This document shows, one piece after another, positions 57,501-64,000 of a stretch of DNA of 64,000 nucleotides. The stretch spans positions 248,001 through 312,000 of the forward strand of contig OZ244154.1 of assembly GCA_965216335.1 (NCBI GenBank). The letters run 5' to 3'. Both the position numbers and the translations under genes were made by a program. The notes under the pieces are model-generated. The model did no database searches. It worked only from the letters and a program-made list of their open reading frames with translations, and was not told the DNA's origin. Position 1 is the stretch's first letter; each line of letters opens with the position of its first letter. This DNA is from JAHEJE01 sp965216335 (GTDB lineage Bacteria; Pseudomonadota; Alphaproteobacteria; Rhizobiales; Aestuariivirgaceae).

Positions 57501-57660
57501 GGGCCAAGAGGGAACCAATCTCAAAAAAGCCGGTGGCGACATCTATGGATTTTGAAAGCTGGCACCAGTCGTGAAGATATCGGAGAGCTTTCCAAGCCTC
57601 TTCACTGTTATCAACAATGAAGAGTTCACTACCGACTTTGTGGCTCTGGCGCTTTGGCAT
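54532..57660 (-). CDS. PLD-nuclease / SNF2-type helicase fusion
   Basis: 1042-aa protein. The N-terminal phospholipase D-like domain (about 1-190) has FHAKAYI (H131, K133) and GSSNFT (N154), one HxK half-site, suggesting a dimeric nuclease. The superfamily 2 helicase follows: CDGVGLGKTF (Walker A, K273), DEAH (353-356), TATPINN (391-397), and C-terminal motifs KVIIFTEFSDTARYL and LMQRIGRVDRR. ATG overlaps the stop of the small upstream gene (TAATG). With the methylase it supplies what a one-chain type ISP enzyme has: nuclease, translocase, methylase, recognition. Related helicases occur in DISARM-like regions, but drmA/drmB genes are absent here. Confidence 0.85.
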   Translation of the reverse strand: MPKRQSHKVGSELFIVDNSEEAWKALRYLHDWCQLSKSIDVATGFFEIGSLLALEGEWQKVEKIRILMGDEVSKRTKRSFEKGLKEISARLDGSLEREKTKNHFLSGVPAIVEAIREGKIECRVYRKDKFHAKAYITHARMDVVGSSALVGSSNFTFPGLTENIELNVQITGAPVAVLQEWYDEHWEDAEDVTPDLLKIIERHVHEYLPFDVYARSLQQYFLGHEETASEWEKNNSRIYPVLAKYQQDGYNGLIKRANRYGGALLCDGVGLGKTFIGLMLIERFVVHENKNVALFVPKAAKAPVWERELQKRLPDLFKGYSRLKIFSHTDLMRDKIAEELEQVRQQAHVVIVDEAHHFRNTGTKGDKEGERRSRYWKLYDITEGKQLFHLTATPINNSLLDFQHMVELFSRHEPDYFSDAPLGIHSLAGHIRRLENSIEKQVLGKNDEKELSEINYAEAGDILTADELFDALVVQRSRSYVKESVTRESGNAILFSEPRKPKVVNYSVKQTYGKLLDMVADAFHKKAPLFSLPIYYPYAYYTGDDDSIDLALEKGRRKQVVSLIRTGFLKRFESSAEAFRQSCWNLLWKLLAWLEVHAETDHEKNAVEHWKRRNARLIGYEPQFDLIDEAEEDLISPELLDAVEKLERDEFDIEKIVHETVQDLEQISDFLDELEKFKPSQDKKLRELIKLLKNDSVISKNKVIIFTEFSDTARYLYEQLRDTGLDGLAHIDGGYKGDRSTLIRRFAPYYNESSSRELADEGLEEIRVLISTDVLSEGLNLQDGTRLINYDLHWNPVRLMQRIGRVDRRMNPEIEERLVKDHPDQKNLRGTVGYWNFLPPDDLDNLLSLYQRVSHKTLRISKTLGIEGRKLLTEDDDFEDLKNFTEQYEGRPTPDEEMHLEFQDLLRDNEGLEERLNGFPDAVFSGKEHIKPKSQAVFFCFARPAHDKPLSEETGEDRWTTDAGDVKWYLYDLKTENIIEEASQIIEFIRSKPDTPRITKTDQTKLSDIRQKIEKHITKTYLRQVQAPVGVKPVLKAWMEMN

Positions 57661-57854
57661 TACCGGCTCTTACCCTTCTTCGACATCACGGTCCGGTCAA
57701 TTCCATCATTCCTTGCCTCATGCTCCGCCACGTATTCGCGCATATATTCGCGCAACACCTGTGCGGCAGGTCGGTCCTGTTCACGGCAAATTTTCAGGAA
57801 TTTTTCCCGAAGATCTCGCTGAACACGGATGCGAAAACCAGAATCCTTGGTCAT
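57660..57854 (-). CDS. Small ribbon-helix-helix-like protein
   Basis: 64-aa protein: FRIRVQRDLREKFLKICREQDRPAAQVLREYMREYVAEHE, a beta strand followed by two helices as in antitoxin-type RHH repressors. ATG at 57854; the longer frame upstream covers the presumed promoter. Its stop overlaps the helicase ATG, so translation is probably coupled. It is likely the operon's autoregulator, with tandem 11-bp repeats just upstream as candidate operator. Confidence 0.7.
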   Translation of the reverse strand: MTKDSGFRIRVQRDLREKFLKICREQDRPAAQVLREYMREYVAEHEARNDGIDRTVMSKKGKSR

Positions 57855-57860
57855 GTGGGA

Positions 57861-57889
57861 TATGTACACATTGGATACACATATGTATA
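57861..57889 (-). promoter_or_regulatory. Candidate operator/promoter of the restriction-like operon
   Basis: Two tandem 11-bp units, TATGTACACAT (57861-57871) and TGGATACACAT (57872-57882), both ending TACACAT, followed by ATGTATA. Tandem sites at one-turn spacing suit a ribbon-helix-helix repressor. On the minus strand TATACAT (57889-57883) could be the -10 box. Position: 7 bases upstream of the RHH start. Confidence 0.5.
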
Positions 57890-58368
57890 GGCCCAGACGA
57901 TTTGACCTTCTGAGGTTGGCGTAAGAGTTCTTGGCGTTTTGAGAGAGGGCGACCACGTCAGTGTGGCATCGACACCGCACCCAGGGTGCTGGCGTTGGGA
58001 TTGTAAATCGGTTTGGGGCCGTTCCTTAAGTGGAGAGACCTGATCAATTTCGCATCAAAAAAAATCTTATGAACCCAAGTTGGCTGAACACGTGATCGTG
58101 TTCGACCAGCTAATGATCGTGGATTTCGATTGCGCAAGAACGTTTAGGGGCGCTTTCGCCAACAAGACCATCTTCTGCGAGGCGCGCGATCAGGCGGCCG
58201 TCGATTTCTTCATTAGGGAAATTAACTTCGACGATAGAGTATGCGGGAGAACATGGGAGTTGCCCAAAATAGCATTTTCGCGCTTACCCCACGCTTACCT
58301 AGTCAGACTTTTCGATAAAATTCAGAATCGAAATCTCTAGATTATGCGTTTTAAATCAATGGGTTGTT
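57890..58368. other. Right end of the island, no supported gene
   Basis: About 480 bases between the operon promoter and the attachment site. An open frame at 58080-58340 has no ribosome site or recognisable domain and contains the arm repeats, so it is not called. The stretch holds the right arm sites and presumably upstream promoter elements of the operon. Confidence 0.5.
58282..58299. promoter_or_regulatory. Right arm-type integrase sites (GCTTACC x2)
   Basis: GCTTACC at 58282-58288 and 58293-58299, 11-base period, same orientation and sequence as the three copies beside the integrase gene 22.5 kb away. They lie 70 bases inside the right attachment site. Confidence 0.6.
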
Positions 58369-58369
58369 T

Positions 58370-58446
<77 letters not shown>

Positions 58447-58731
58447 CCGGAAAGAATTGCGCGCGGACTTTGGATCCCCGCGCGCTGATGAATGGTATGT
58501 AGCAACTCGCATTGGCTTTGTGAAGGGGGTGGCACGGCCCAAACCGTCGAAATCTCCCGCCTAGGCCAGTCTGTCGCAGGCTGCGGGTTTGTGTCGGCAA
58601 CAAGATGAATCGAAACGGGTCAACCATCCTGCCCGCGCTACCATTTGTTCATCTTTCACAAACCGATCCTTAATTTTGCCGGTGCATTTTGAACGAACAA
58701 ATCAGTGAGTGAGTAACAAGGCGTTTCTTTC

Positions 58732-59484
58732 ATGTCGACCAACTGGGAAATCTTCCATACAGAAATCGATGGCCACCTGGCGTTCATTCAGTTCGATGAC
58801 GGCTTGGCCCAACAGATCGATCAGTATGAACTGCCTAACCTGGCTAAATTCCAGGTTGAGTTTGCCTCTCCGGCACCGGAGGGCATGGTGCCGCACAACG
58901 AGATCGATCTGCTGGCCACACTTGAGGAGGAAATTGCCAGCTGGTGCGAAGACACCGGCTCGGCCTATGCCGGCCGCGTCACTGGCGACAATTGCCAGAC
59001 CTACTTCTGCTACACATCGCAAACCCGCCTGGAAGCGGAGATGATGGCCGAGCATCTCAACATGTACACAGGCTATGAGATCGGCCTGAGTTTTGATGCC
59101 GATCCGCAAAAGGCCGCCTATTGGCAAGGGCTCTACCCGACCGAAGAGGAACGGCGCTCGATTTTGGACATGAAAGTGATCGAAACCCTGCAAGGCCAGG
59201 GCGACAGGCTGGAAGCGCAACGCGAGATCGAACATTTTGCGTCCTTTGAGACCAGACAGCAGGCCGACATGTTCGTGACCTGGGCCCGGAACGAACGCTT
59301 TGTGATCGAGCAGGTTGCCTCGCCGGATGAGGATTTGCCGTCCTTTCTGGTTGTCTTCACCCACAAGGGGCGGCCGGTGCTCGATGAAATGACACCCCAC
59401 ACCACCGCGGTCACCGAAGCCGCGGCCCGCCTGGGCGGGCGCTATGAGGGGTGGACATGCGAGGTGTGCGTGACGATGCACTGA
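58732..59484 (+). CDS. DUF695 / RraB-domain protein
   Basis: 250-aa protein. The N-terminal half (WEIFHTEIDGHLAFIQFDDGL...) matches DUF695, and the C-terminal half (DRLEAQREIEHFASFETRQQADMFVTWA...) matches RraB, the regulator of ribonuclease E activity. Start ATG at 58732. RraB-type proteins bind RNase E and restrain mRNA decay; this role for the fused form is inferred from family. It is the first native gene after the island. Confidence 0.8.
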   Translation: MSTNWEIFHTEIDGHLAFIQFDDGLAQQIDQYELPNLAKFQVEFASPAPEGMVPHNEIDLLATLEEEIASWCEDTGSAYAGRVTGDNCQTYFCYTSQTRLEAEMMAEHLNMYTGYEIGLSFDADPQKAAYWQGLYPTEEERRSILDMKVIETLQGQGDRLEAQREIEHFASFETRQQADMFVTWARNERFVIEQVASPDEDLPSFLVVFTHKGRPVLDEMTPHTTAVTEAAARLGGRYEGWTCEVCVTMH

Positions 59485-59508
59485 CCTTTCGGTCAGGCTG
59501 TAGAAATG

Positions 59509-59541
59509 GGCCGGCGCGGTTGCGTCGGCCTGTTTGTTTTC
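59509..59541 (+). terminator. Intrinsic terminator after the RraB-domain gene
   Basis: Stem GGCCGGCGC (59509-59517) / GCGTCGGCC (59522-59530) with one wobble, 4-base loop, then TGTTTGTTTT. It sits between two convergent genes. Confidence 0.65.
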
Positions 59542-60070
59542 AGCCCCGTTTGCGCCTGCGGCAGCGCTGGTGCCATTCGCGCCGCGGGCCAACGTCGACA
59601 TGTACGATGGAGTTGCGGCAATACGTGCCGATGCCACCGCGACCGCCGAGGCCGCGCACGTAGCGAAGCAGTCTGCGTTTCGAAACACCCGGCACCTTGA
59701 TGTCGGCGGCCATGCACCGCAGGTGATAGGACCGGCGCGCACCGCCGGCCTTGCGGTTGCGGGCCTTCGAGCGGCAGCCCGAACTGATCAACACCGGCTT
59801 GCCATAGTGCCTTTCGATCTTCAGCAACAGCCGGCGCAAACGCCGGTTGAGGCCGCGCGCCCGGCGGCTGGTCTTCAGACTGATGAATTCAACCTTGTAC
59901 TCGGCTGCCCGCGCATATGCCAGGATCGTCTTACTGGCCAAAGACCTGTGCGCCGCCTGACCGGTTTGCGCGAAGCCTTGCTCAGGTAGAATCGTGCAAG
60001 CCATTATGGCAATCGCCACAATGAGTTGCCTGCGCACCCATGACAGGCGCGCATCAAACGTTTTGAACAT
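59540..60070 (-). CDS. Peptidase M15-like protein (YcbK/DUF882 type), exported
   Basis: 176-aa protein with an N-terminal signal or anchor segment (RRQLIVAIAIMACTILPEQGFAQ). Zinc-ligand motifs of the M15 fold are SSGCRS, SYHLRCMAADIKVPG (His and Asp) and IVHVDVG (second His). Such enzymes trim peptidoglycan peptides. The sequence is strikingly Arg-rich, especially at the C-terminus (HQRCRRRKRG). ATG 60070 is chosen because it gives a normal signal peptide; an upstream start at 60124 is possible. Confidence 0.75.
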   Translation of the reverse strand: MFKTFDARLSWVRRQLIVAIAIMACTILPEQGFAQTGQAAHRSLASKTILAYARAAEYKVEFISLKTSRRARGLNRRLRRLLLKIERHYGKPVLISSGCRSKARNRKAGGARRSYHLRCMAADIKVPGVSKRRLLRYVRGLGGRGGIGTYCRNSIVHVDVGPRREWHQRCRRRKRG

Positions 60071-60214
60071 GTAGTGGTATCCGTCCCGCTTAACTCTGCT
60101 GGGGCGGTTTATTGTGCGTCGCACAAGGCAAAAATTTGAAGCAATTATGGCAGCTTAGAGGAAAATTCGTTAATCAAAACTGTCGTTATGGCAAGCCCAT
60201 ATTGCGTTGCCGCA

Positions 60215-60730
60215 TCAATTTTCGAGGAATTCGCTGCACTTCGGTGCCGCAGAGTTGCCCCAGGGCATGATGGGTACAGTAGATGTCGAGTTCTGCGGTG
60301 AACCTTCGATGATCTTGTCGCTATAGACCAGGTAGACCAGCACGTTGCGTTTGGCATCGCAGCCGCGCACGATCTGCATTGTCTTGAAGAACAAGGAGCG
60401 GCGCTGTCGGTAAACGTCCTCGCCCTGCTCGAATTTGCCCTTGAAGGTGACCGGACCGACCTGGCGGCAGGCAAGGGAGACTTCGGAGCGCTCCTCGGCA
60501 AATCCGGCCCAGCCCTTCCAGCCACCGATTTCGGGTACAGTGAAGTGGCAGGACACCCCGTCGATCAGCGGGTCATCAATGGCATAGGTCGACAGTTTGG
60601 CATTTGGCGACAGCAGCCGGAAGACGGTCGAGCGCTTGAAGATCAGTTCAGGGTCGTCGTCGGCCGCCACGGCGGGTGCGGTGGCCAGAAGAGGTAGGGC
60701 GATGACTGCCGCCAGCAGTGTGCGCAACAT
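60215..60730 (-). CDS. creA: CreA family protein
   Basis: 171-aa exported protein of unknown biochemical role. Signal peptide MLRTLLAAVIALPLLATAPAVAA, then IFKRSTVFRLLSPNAKLSTYAIDDPLIDGVSCHF and MQIVRGCDAKRNVLVYLVYSDKIIEGSPQNSTSTVPI, both CreA hallmarks. Start ATG 60730, giving the clean signal peptide; it lies 59 bases after the cystathionine lyase gene on the same strand. Confidence 0.9.
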   Translation of the reverse strand: MLRTLLAAVIALPLLATAPAVAADDDPELIFKRSTVFRLLSPNAKLSTYAIDDPLIDGVSCHFTVPEIGGWKGWAGFAEERSEVSLACRQVGPVTFKGKFEQGEDVYRQRRSLFFKTMQIVRGCDAKRNVLVYLVYSDKIIEGSPQNSTSTVPIMPWGNSAAPKCSEFLEN

Positions 60731-60789
60731 CGGGGCTGATCTCCATGTCTTGTGAGTTGACTGAGATATTGGTGATACCGGCAGGGCTT

Positions 60790-61974
60790 TCAAGCTGCCT
60801 TGGCCATGCGCTCAAATCCGGCCTTAAGATCGGCCATCAGGTCGCCGGGGTCCTCAAGGCCGATGTGCAACCGCAAGCCCGTGCCCGGGCGGTCCCAGGC
60901 CGTGGCGGTTCGGTATGCAGCAGGGTGAAACGGCAGGACCAGGCTTTCGTACCCGCCCCACGACGCGCCCATCCCGAACAGATCGAGTTCATCGACCAGG
61001 GCAGCCAGTTGCTTCTCGCAGATCGGTTTCAGCCAGATCGAAAACAGGCCGCAGGCGCCGGTGAAATCGCGCTTCCACAGGTCATGTGTGGCAAAGGAGG
61101 TGAGGGCAGGGTGGAACACCTCGTCGACCTCGTCGCGCCCGGCAAGCCACTCGGCAACGGTAAGGGCGTTTCTCATGTGCCGTTCCATGCGCACATCCAG
61201 TGTGCGCATGCCGCGCAGGCACAGGTAGATGTCGTCCGGTCCGGCGCACTGACCAAGTTCATCGTAGCCGTGCTGAAACTCCTGCCAGATGTCTTTGGTG
61301 GTCACGACGGTGCCAAGCATCGTGTCGGAATGGCCGACGAGATACTTGGTTCCGGCCTGGATCGAGATATCGCAGCCGTGCGCGAAAGCCTTGAAATAGT
61401 GCCCGGCGCCATAGGTGTTGTCGATTGCCACCAGGCAGCCGTGCTGGTGCGCGATATCGGCGATGGCTGGAACATCGCAAACCTCGAAAGTCTGCGACCC
61501 CGGCGATTCCAGATAGACTATTCGCGTGCTGTCCTGCATCAGGTCGCCCAGTTCCGCAGCATCCATGCACGGATCAAAGAACGTCGTCGCAATGCCCATC
61601 CGGTTCAGTGTGCCGGTGGCGAACCTTCGGGCCGGCAGATAAACCGTGTCGGCCATCAGCATATGATCTCCGGCTTTCAGCAGGCTAAGCAGGGCAGTGC
61701 TGATCGCCGACATGCCCGACGGGCAGGCGCGCGCATTGTGCCCGCCTTCCAACATCGCGATGGCCTGTTCCAGGGCACGTGAAGTCGGTGTGCCCCTGCG
61801 GCCATAAAGGTAGGGCTGGCTGCGATTGCGGAAGGCCTCGAGGTTGTCGAACAGGATAGTCGAAGCGTGATAGACGGGCGGGTTGACGATCCCGTGTTCG
61901 GTGAACTCGCGCCCTGCCGTTATGAGGCGCGTTTGCGGTTGCTGAGCCTCAAAATTCGGTTTGCGTTTTGACAT
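60790..61974 (-). CDS. metC: Cystathionine beta-lyase
   Basis: PLP enzyme converting cystathionine to homocysteine, pyruvate and ammonia in methionine synthesis. PLP-binding lysine lies in AGTKYLVGHSD, with the Asp of AIDNTYG and the YGRRGTPTSRALE phosphate-site region also present. The C-terminal GASWGGYESLVLP is typical of the beta-lyase branch rather than gamma-synthase. ATG 61974 follows GGGAATGGGAAG; length 394 aa. Divergent from the aapJ-like gene. Confidence 0.9.
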   Translation of the reverse strand: MSKRKPNFEAQQPQTRLITAGREFTEHGIVNPPVYHASTILFDNLEAFRNRSQPYLYGRRGTPTSRALEQAIAMLEGGHNARACPSGMSAISTALLSLLKAGDHMLMADTVYLPARRFATGTLNRMGIATTFFDPCMDAAELGDLMQDSTRIVYLESPGSQTFEVCDVPAIADIAHQHGCLVAIDNTYGAGHYFKAFAHGCDISIQAGTKYLVGHSDTMLGTVVTTKDIWQEFQHGYDELGQCAGPDDIYLCLRGMRTLDVRMERHMRNALTVAEWLAGRDEVDEVFHPALTSFATHDLWKRDFTGACGLFSIWLKPICEKQLAALVDELDLFGMGASWGGYESLVLPFHPAAYRTATAWDRPGTGLRLHIGLEDPGDLMADLKAGFERMAKAA

Positions 61975-62282
61975 CTTCCCATTCCCCAGGCAGTGGACAC
62001 ACCTCTCCATGGCTCGCTACCACGCGATGTGCCGACTGCCAAGCGGCTCTAATGACGCTCTGAGGCTTGACCCAAACCGGTTTTTCGGGTCCGATGTCAT
62101 GTGAACTTGCCATTATGGCGCCAATGTTGAGAATTCATTGGCGATTGGGCGAATGGGGCGGGCTGATTTTCCTTTCAGCGTCTCGATCAGCAATTGCCAG
62201 GGGCAGGGGCTGGATCAGGGGACCGGATTGACGACCACGCACTTGGTTGATTGTCGTGGGCATGAGAAGGACAACATTGAAA
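61975..62282. promoter_or_regulatory. Divergent intergenic region with inverted repeat
   Basis: 308 bases between metC and the binding-protein gene. An inverted repeat CGCCAATG (62119-62126) / CATTGGCG (62136-62143) with a 9-base centre could be an operator for a dimeric regulator. No SAM riboswitch consensus was recognised near metC. Confidence 0.35.
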
Positions 62283-63302
62283 ATGTTGCGAATTGCAAAG
62301 AACCTGGTGTTGATGCTGGCCTTGGTTGCGCTGGGTGCAACCGGCGCGCTGGCGTCGACGCTTGAAGACGTCAAGGCCCGTGGCAGCCTGAACTGCGGTG
62401 TCAACGAAGGCTTGGCCGGTTTTTCGGTCGCTGATTCAAATGGCAACTGGTCCGGCATGGATGTGGACTTCTGCCGTGCCGTTGCCGTCGCGATTTTCGG
62501 CGATGACAAGAAGGTGACATACACGCCGCTGTCGGCCTCTAACCGGTTCGAAGCCCTGCAGTCCGGCAAGGTCGATGTTCTGTCGCGCAACACAACCTGG
62601 ACGGCGGCGCGCGATGCCGGCATGGGGCTGCAGTTCTCGGTTGTGACCTACTATGACGGACAAGGCTTTCTGGTGCGCCGCTCGCTTGGCGTCGTAAGTG
62701 CCCTGCAGCTCGGTGGTGCTGCCATCTGTACCCAGACGGGAACCACGACCGAGTTGAACGTCGCAGACTATTTCCGCGCCAACGACATGCAGTATGAGGT
62801 TGTTGCGTTTGACAGTGCCGAAGACCTGGTGGCCGCCTACAACAAGGAGCGCTGCGACGCCTTTACCGCGGATGCATCCAGGCTCTATGCCGAACGCATC
62901 AAGCTGTCCAACCCGGATGAGCATGTGGTGCTGCCCGAGGTGATCTCCAAGGAGCCGCTCGGGCCTGTCGTGCGTGCCGGCGATGACCAATGGCTCGACC
63001 TGGTCAAGTGGGTGCACTTTGCCATGCTGAATGCCGAAGAGCTGCAGGTGTCATCGGCCAACGTCGAAGAAATGAAGCTGTCGACCAACCCGGCGATCAA
63101 GCGGCTGCTTGGCGTGGAAGGGAATTTTGGCGAACTGCTTGGGGTCGGCAACGACTGGGCGCTGAACATCATCACCACGGTCGGCAACTACGGCGAGGTG
63201 TTCGAGAAAAATGTCGGCGCCAATACACCTTTGGGTATCGCACGCGGCATCAATGCTCTATGGTCGCGCGGAGGAATCCAGTACGCACCGCCGATAAGAT
63301 AG
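62283..63302 (+). CDS. aapJ: Amino-acid ABC transporter substrate-binding protein (AapJ-like)
   Basis: 339-aa periplasmic binding protein for general L-amino acids. Signal peptide about residues 1-24 (LMLALVALGATGALA), then TLEDVKARGSLNCGVNEGLAGF, WSGMDVDFCRAVAVAIFGD, KVDVLSRNTTWTAARD and the C-terminal GGIQYAPPIR, all typical of AapJ/BztA. ATG 62283 is preceded by AAGGAC. The ATPase gene follows after 75 bases, with no permease genes between, unlike the usual aapJQMP order. Confidence 0.9.
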   Translation: MLRIAKNLVLMLALVALGATGALASTLEDVKARGSLNCGVNEGLAGFSVADSNGNWSGMDVDFCRAVAVAIFGDDKKVTYTPLSASNRFEALQSGKVDVLSRNTTWTAARDAGMGLQFSVVTYYDGQGFLVRRSLGVVSALQLGGAAICTQTGTTTELNVADYFRANDMQYEVVAFDSAEDLVAAYNKERCDAFTADASRLYAERIKLSNPDEHVVLPEVISKEPLGPVVRAGDDQWLDLVKWVHFAMLNAEELQVSSANVEEMKLSTNPAIKRLLGVEGNFGELLGVGNDWALNIITTVGNYGEVFEKNVGANTPLGIARGINALWSRGGIQYAPPIR

Positions 63303-63377
63303 AACGACCGGCCGACGTTGGATCAAACAATATCAAGAGCGCACAAGCGCCGTAGATTGAGGGAGTGAGGGAACAAA

Positions 63378-64000
63378 ATGGCCAAGGCAGCTACCGCCGC
63401 AGCGCAATCTGAACTGCAGGTGTCCGACAAGGTCGCCATCGAAATCAGCAACATGAACAAGTGGTATGGCGAAAGCTTCCACGTGCTCAAGGATATCAAC
63501 CTGACGGTTTACGAAGGCGAGCGCATCGTTATTTGCGGACCTTCCGGTTCGGGCAAGTCGACGTTGATCCGGTGTATCAACCGGCTCGAGGAGCACCAGA
63601 AGGGCAAGATCGTCGTCGATGGCATAGAGTTGACCAACGACCTGAAGAAGATCGACGAGATCCGCCGCGAGGTCGGCATGTGCTTCCAGCACTTCAACCT
63701 GTTCCCGCATCTGACGGTTCTGCAGAACTGCACGCTGGCACCGATCTGGGTGCGCAAGATCCCCAAGGCAGAGGCGGAAGCGACGGCCATGGAGTACCTT
63801 GAAAAGGTCAAGATCCCCGAGCAGGCGGAAAAGTTCCCGGGCCAACTCTCGGGCGGCCAGCAGCAGCGCGTGGCGATTGCCCGTTCGCTGTGCATGAACC
63901 CGAAGATCATGCTGTTCGACGAGCCGACCTCGGCCCTCGACCCTGAAATGATCAAGGAAGTCCTCGAAGTCATGGTCGATCTCGCCAAGTCCGGCATGAC
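63378..64000 (+). CDS. aapP: Amino-acid ABC transporter ATPase (AapP/GlnQ class), 3' end outside window
   Basis: Partial gene running off the window after 207 codons. Starting MAKAATAAAQSELQVSDKVAIEISNMNKWYGE it has Walker A GPSGSGKSTLIRC, Q-loop FQHFNLFPHLT, signature LSGGQQQRVAIARSL and Walker B IMLFDEPTSALDPE. It follows the binding-protein gene with ATG at 63378 after GAGGGAGTGAGGG. High similarity of motifs to AapP/BztD points to general amino-acid uptake. Confidence 0.9.
   Translation, partial: MAKAATAAAQSELQVSDKVAIEISNMNKWYGESFHVLKDINLTVYEGERIVICGPSGSGKSTLIRCINRLEEHQKGKIVVDGIELTNDLKKIDEIRREVGMCFQHFNLFPHLTVLQNCTLAPIWVRKIPKAEAEATAMEYLEKVKIPEQAEKFPGQLSGGQQQRVAIARSLCMNPKIMLFDEPTSALDPEMIKEVLEVMVDLAKSGM

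Noticed and set aside
48717..57854. Naming the operon DISARM or BREX
   Set aside because: PLD, SNF2 helicase and methylase domains recall DISARM, but drmA and the DUF1998 protein drmB are absent, and no BREX pglZ or brxC homologue is present.
58080..58340. 86-codon open frame at the right end of the island
   Set aside because: No ribosome site or domain, and it contains the integrase arm repeats; more likely non-coding island end.
61975..62282. SAM-II riboswitch ahead of metC
   Set aside because: Expected pseudoknot consensus segments were not found in the minus-strand leader.

Overview
The window looks like a chromosomal segment of an alphaproteobacterium, most likely of the Hyphomicrobiales (Rhizobiales). 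The support is GC-rich coding DNA, familiar conserved blocks (lepB-rnc-era-recO; epimerase-DUF1467-proS-lolC-lolD-dnaE; rpsB-tsf-pyrH-frr-uppS-cdsA-dxr-rseP-bamA-fabZ; aapJ), a short alphaproteobacterial-type prolyl-tRNA synthetase, and a palindromic intergenic repeat of the type seen in this order. No species can be named from the sequence alone.

Layout. 1-12.4 kb: signal peptidase, RNase III, Era and RecO, a methylmalonyl-CoA epimerase, a membrane protein, proS, the LolCD lipoprotein exporter, a deacetylase and the replicative polymerase dnaE, all on the plus strand. A 470-base gap before proS holds a candidate structured small RNA on the minus strand. 12.4-16.7 kb: a minus-strand ABC exporter (ATPase, FtsX-type permease, HlyD-type adaptor). 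16.8-24.7 kb: an APH/AAA kinase fusion, a large DUF2339 membrane protein, and an unusual malonyl-CoA decarboxylase fused to a family III CoA-transferase. 24.7-35.3 kb: the translation, isoprenoid and envelope cluster from rpsB to fabZ; lpxD and lpxA, commonly found around fabZ, are not here.

35.57-58.41 kb: a 22.8-kb mobile island inserted in the 3' half of an initiator tRNA gene (full gene 58370-58446, minus strand; 46-bp partial copy at 35566-35611). Its left end carries a tyrosine integrase. Both ends carry 11-bp-phased GCTTACC repeats that look like integrase arm sites. The two att copies differ at two paired T-stem positions, so the present tRNA gene appears to be a host/element chimera. 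The left half holds a mobilisation module (HTH, ribbon-helix-helix, TraD-like coupling protein, MobF relaxase domain) without mating-pair genes, so it reads as a mobilisable rather than self-transmissible element. It also holds cargo cassettes: a Fic protein with a palindrome-rich promoter, and an AT-rich trio with a HEPN-like protein, a DUF2971 protein and a DUF6998/PD-(D/E)xK-like protein. The cassettes are flanked by three copies, the last decayed, of the same gene 3' end.

The right half is a minus-strand operon that is the best candidate for an undescribed system: a small RHH protein, a PLD-nuclease/SNF2-helicase, an N6-adenine methylase with a type ISP-like C-terminal region and a Schlafen/AlbA_2 domain, and a third protein with a possible membrane segment. 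It resembles a type ISP restriction enzyme split into two chains. The third gene is interrupted by an IS256-family element with a perfect 8-bp target duplication; removing the IS restores the frame. A DUF3644/HEPN gene follows on the same strand.

58.4-64 kb: native chromosome resumes with the tRNA, a DUF695-RraB protein, an M15-like peptidase, CreA, a cystathionine beta-lyase, and an amino-acid ABC binding protein followed directly by its ATPase, which is cut by the window end.
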